A DNA stretch of 7,366 nucleotides from an uncultured Clostridia bacterium (GTDB lineage: Bacteria > Bacillota > Clostridia > UMGS1883): contig CANQKL010000075.1 in the NCBI GenBank assembly GCA_947624455.1, forward strand, positions 1-7,366, read 5' to 3'. Made by a program: the position numbers and the translations under genes. Under the pieces are notes generated by a model. The model did not search any database. It worked only from the letters and a program-made list of their open reading frames with translations, and was not told where the DNA came from. Below, piece after piece: positions 5,389 to 7,366 of this stretch. Each line of letters opens with the position of its first letter. Positions within the stretch are counted from its first letter, which is position 1.

Positions 5389-6486
5389 TTACATCAATTC
5401 CTTAGCAATTTTTTTCAGTATGTCAAAAAAGCCGTTTCGTTCAAGGCTTCTGTCGGCCAAAAGGTCAACTCCGCCCAGATACTCGCCCTGGCAGAAAATG
5501 TAGAGCCGAGCCAGAGTCTGTCCTTTTTTTATGGGCAGTGAAAAATCACCGGCCTCGGTACGGTACTCTATCCCCGCCAGCTCCTCGGCCCTCAGCGAGG
5601 ACGTAAAGTCACTGGCGCAGACAAGACCTATCTCCTCGCTGTCAAGGGTTATAGTCTCCCAAAGCTGACCCTTACTTGTCAAAGGCACGGCTTCAAAATC
5701 TTCAAAGCCGTGATCCAGCAGCTTTGCGTGATCCTCCCAGTCGCTTGGCGCGTTGAGCGTAACGGCGATAAGCTCCCGTCCGCCGCGAACCGCCGATGAC
5801 ACAAGACAGCGGCCCGCCTTTTTTGTATAACCGGTCTTGACTCCGGTGCATCCCTCGTAACGCCAAAGCAGCTTGTTATGATTTTTAAGGGAGCGATCCC
5901 ACTCGTGTCCGGCCCAGGGTATGGTTTTCTGTTTCGTACCCACTATCTCCCTGAACCTTGGCAAGGTCAGGGCGTGGCGGGTAAGGGCGGCGAGATCGAA
6001 GGCGGTGGTGTAATGTCCGTCTCCGTCAAGGCCGTTAGGAGTCTCAAAGCTCGTGTTGAACAGTCCCAGTTCCCTGGCTCTGGCGTTCATCAGCGTGACA
6101 AAAGCATCGACACTGCCGGCGACAGCCTCCGCCAAGGCAACCGCCGCGTCGTTACCGCTGTTGAGCATCAGGCCGTAAAGCATTTCCTCCACCGTCAGCT
6201 CCTCCCCGGTTTCCAGCCAGATAGAAGAACCCTCTACGCCCGCCGCCACCGGACTCACTCTGACCTTTGCCGTCAGCGGCAGATTTTCGAGGGTCAGGAC
6301 AGCCGTCATGATTTTTGTGGTGCTGGCCATCGGCAGCCGCTCGAAGCCGTTTTTTTCATATAACAGCCGACCCGAGGCGGAATCTATCAAAACCGCGCTC
6401 CGGGCGGAAAGATCGTCCGGGGCCTGGGCATAGGCCAAAGGCGTCAAAAGGAACAATATCAAAACCGTCGCTGCAAATTTTTTCAT
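5389..6486 (-). CDS. Secreted D-alanyl-D-alanine carboxypeptidase (peptidase S11, PBP5 type)
   Basis: This low-molecular-weight penicillin-binding protein removes the terminal D-alanine from peptidoglycan stem peptides outside the membrane. From the chosen start it has 365 residues. Residues 1-22 are a signal peptide (MKK, hydrophobic core, likely cleavage after AYA). The catalytic triad of motifs is complete: STTK at 55-58 (nucleophile Ser55), SGN at 110-112, and KTG at 217-219. A PBP5-like C-terminal domain follows from about residue 265. The end, ERNGFFDILKKIAKEL, looks like the amphipathic helix that anchors such enzymes to the membrane. The ATG at 6486 is preferred to the in-frame ATG at 6501 because GGAGGT lies seven bases before it and the upstream ATG overlaps that site. 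It heads the cluster with rluB. Whether it is the dacA, dacB or dacF paralogue cannot be told here. Confidence 0.95.
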   Translation of the reverse strand: MKKFAATVLILFLLTPLAYAQAPDDLSARSAVLIDSASGRLLYEKNGFERLPMASTTKIMTAVLTLENLPLTAKVRVSPVAAGVEGSSIWLETGEELTVEEMLYGLMLNSGNDAAVALAEAVAGSVDAFVTLMNARARELGLFNTSFETPNGLDGDGHYTTAFDLAALTRHALTLPRFREIVGTKQKTIPWAGHEWDRSLKNHNKLLWRYEGCTGVKTGYTKKAGRCLVSSAVRGGRELIAVTLNAPSDWEDHAKLLDHGFEDFEAVPLTSKGQLWETITLDSEEIGLVCASDFTSSLRAEELAGIEYRTEAGDFSLPIKKGQTLARLYIFCQGEYLGGVDLLADRSLERNGFFDILKKIAKELM

Positions 6487-6493
6487 GGCGCAA

Positions 6494-6499
6494 ACCTCC
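6494..6499 (-). promoter_or_regulatory. Ribosome binding site that decides the carboxypeptidase start
   Basis: A perfect GGAGGT core on the minus strand sits seven bases before the ATG at 6486. The alternative in-frame ATG at 6501 runs into this site and has no good Shine-Dalgarno of its own, and only the 6486 start gives a normal MKK-type signal peptide. Confidence 0.85.
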
Positions 6500-6515
6500 A
6501 TAGGATACTACTAAT

Positions 6516-6544
6516 ATTTTATGAAGGCTTGTTTTCTTTTACAA
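6516..6544 (-). promoter_or_regulatory. Candidate promoter for the carboxypeptidase-rluB-ORF118-HAD cluster
   Basis: In the 61-base gap after argH, the minus strand has TTGTAA (6539-6544, four of six matches to -35), a 17-base spacer, and TAAAAT (6516-6521, five of six matches to -10). Transcription would begin near 6510, about 24 bases before the start codon. I see no hairpin terminator after argH, so readthrough from argH is also possible. Confidence 0.5.
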
Positions 6545-6547
6545 CTT

Positions 6548-7366
6548 TTATTTCAACTTTTCCAGGGCGGCCCTCGCCGCCTCGATGGATCTTTTCACCG
6601 CCGACGGCGCGGGGCCGCCGATCACGGTGCGGCCGCCGACACAGGTTTCCATGCTTATGGCGTCGTAAATGTCCTCCTCTATGAGGGGACTGCACTCCTT
6701 CAGCTCTCCGAGGCTGAGTTCGTCAATGCCTACGCCCTTTTTCTCGGCCACCAGGACCATATGTCCCACTATGGCGTGAGCGTCCCGGAAGGGTACGCCC
6801 TTCTTAACCAGATAATCAGCCACATCAGTGGCGTTCGTAAATCCGCCGTTGGCCCCTCTGTACATATTTTCCTTGTTTATTTTCATGGAAGCTATCATTT
6901 TCGTAAACACGTTCACACAGAGCTCCACCGTGTCAATGGCGTCAAACAGGGCTTCCTTATCCTCCTGCATATCCTTGTTATAGGCCAAGGGCAGGCCCTT
7001 CATCACAGTGAGCAAAGCCGTTAAGTCTCCGTAGACCCTGCCCGTTTTGCCCCGGATAAGCTCGGCGAAATCGGGGTTTTTCTTTTGGGGCATAATAGAG
7101 CTGCCGGTACTGTATGCGTCGTCCATTGTGACAAAACGGAACTCATTGCTGCTCCAAAGTATCAGCTCCTCACAGAAACGCGAGAGGTGCATCATTATCA
7201 CCGAGCAGTCAAACATAGCCTCCAACGCGAAATCTCGGTCAGAAACTCCATCCAGAGAGTTCATGGTGACTGACGAAAAGCCCAGCTTTTCCGCCACAAA
7301 CTCCCGGTCAAGAGGATAGGTGGTACCGGCCAGAGCGCCGCTGCCCAAAGGCATAACATCAGTGCG
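6548..7366 (-). CDS. argH: Argininosuccinate lyase, C-terminal 272 residues (cut by window edge)
   Basis: ArgH splits argininosuccinate into arginine and fumarate, the last step of arginine synthesis; it acts as a tetramer. The frame is open to the right edge, where RTDVMPLGSGALAGTTYP matches the middle of the protein, so roughly the first 190 residues are missing if the usual length of about 460 applies. The fumarase/aspartase superfamily signature GSSIMPQKKNPD is intact and carries the catalytic serine loop. Downstream, KGLPLAYNKDMQEDKE and the ArgH-specific C-terminal region (FRDAHAIVGHMV, then GGPAPSAVKRSIEAA) are typical, and the stop TAA is at 6548-6550. Other members of the superfamily (fumarase, PurB, AspA) lack this particular C-terminal pattern. 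No start or upstream partner such as argG can be seen. Confidence 0.96.
   Translation of the reverse strand, partial: RTDVMPLGSGALAGTTYPLDREFVAEKLGFSSVTMNSLDGVSDRDFALEAMFDCSVIMMHLSRFCEELILWSSNEFRFVTMDDAYSTGSSIMPQKKNPDFAELIRGKTGRVYGDLTALLTVMKGLPLAYNKDMQEDKEALFDAIDTVELCVNVFTKMIASMKINKENMYRGANGGFTNATDVADYLVKKGVPFRDAHAIVGHMVLVAEKKGVGIDELSLGELKECSPLIEEDIYDAISMETCVGGRTVIGGPAPSAVKRSIEAARAALEKLK

Noticed and set aside
4687..5541. Open frame of 284 codons on the plus strand, opposite rluB and the end of the carboxypeptidase gene
   Set aside because: It crosses two well-supported minus-strand genes and matches no family; it is a shadow frame.
6487..6547. Gap after argH, checked for an intrinsic terminator
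   Set aside because: Only a very weak TTGT/ACAA pairing is present, without a GC-rich stem or T-tract, so no terminator is called.

Overview
The window looks like a stretch of housekeeping chromosome from a Gram-positive anaerobe of the Bacillota, most likely class Clostridia. I infer this from the aroB-aroA-aroC order, the clostridial-type sequences of AroA and AroC, strong GGAGG-type ribosome binding sites, a consensus TTGACA/TAAAAT promoter, and a penicillin-binding carboxypeptidase next to an RluB-type pseudouridine synthase. The genes are moderately GC-rich, while the main promoter region is sharply AT-rich. No genus can be named from this sequence.

Layout, left to right. Positions 1-2616 (minus strand) hold three consecutive shikimate-pathway genes read as aroB, aroA, aroC, each joined to the next by a 4-base ATGA overlap; aroC runs off the left edge. 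Positions 2617-2781 form a divergent promoter region: a consensus promoter for aroB on the minus strand, an extended -10 promoter for the plus-strand gene, and a small UUCG-loop hairpin between them. Positions 2782-3672 (plus strand) encode a YihY/BrkB-family membrane protein, the only plus-strand gene. Positions 3635-6486 (minus strand) hold a compact cluster read as secreted D-alanyl-D-alanine carboxypeptidase, RluB-type pseudouridine synthase, an unrecognised 118-residue cysteine-containing protein, and a HAD-family phosphatase. The HAD gene overlaps the end of the YihY gene tail to tail by 38 bases. Positions 6548-7366 (minus strand) hold the C-terminal part of argininosuccinate lyase (argH), which enters from the right edge.

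AroB closes the first ring of the pathway (3-dehydroquinate), AroA makes 5-enolpyruvylshikimate-3-phosphate, and AroC makes chorismate, the precursor of aromatic amino acids and folate. ArgH makes arginine. The carboxypeptidase trims peptidoglycan stem peptides outside the membrane, and RluB modifies 23S rRNA.

I see no mobile element, CRISPR array, tRNA, rRNA, riboswitch, or defence or biosynthetic system, and nothing that amounts to a new system. The points most worth a second look are the unknown 118-residue protein with five cysteines, the transcriptional geometry around the YihY gene, and non-canonical residues in the AroA and AroC signature motifs. Two start codons (YihY family and carboxypeptidase) should be placed downstream of the longest possible ORF start.
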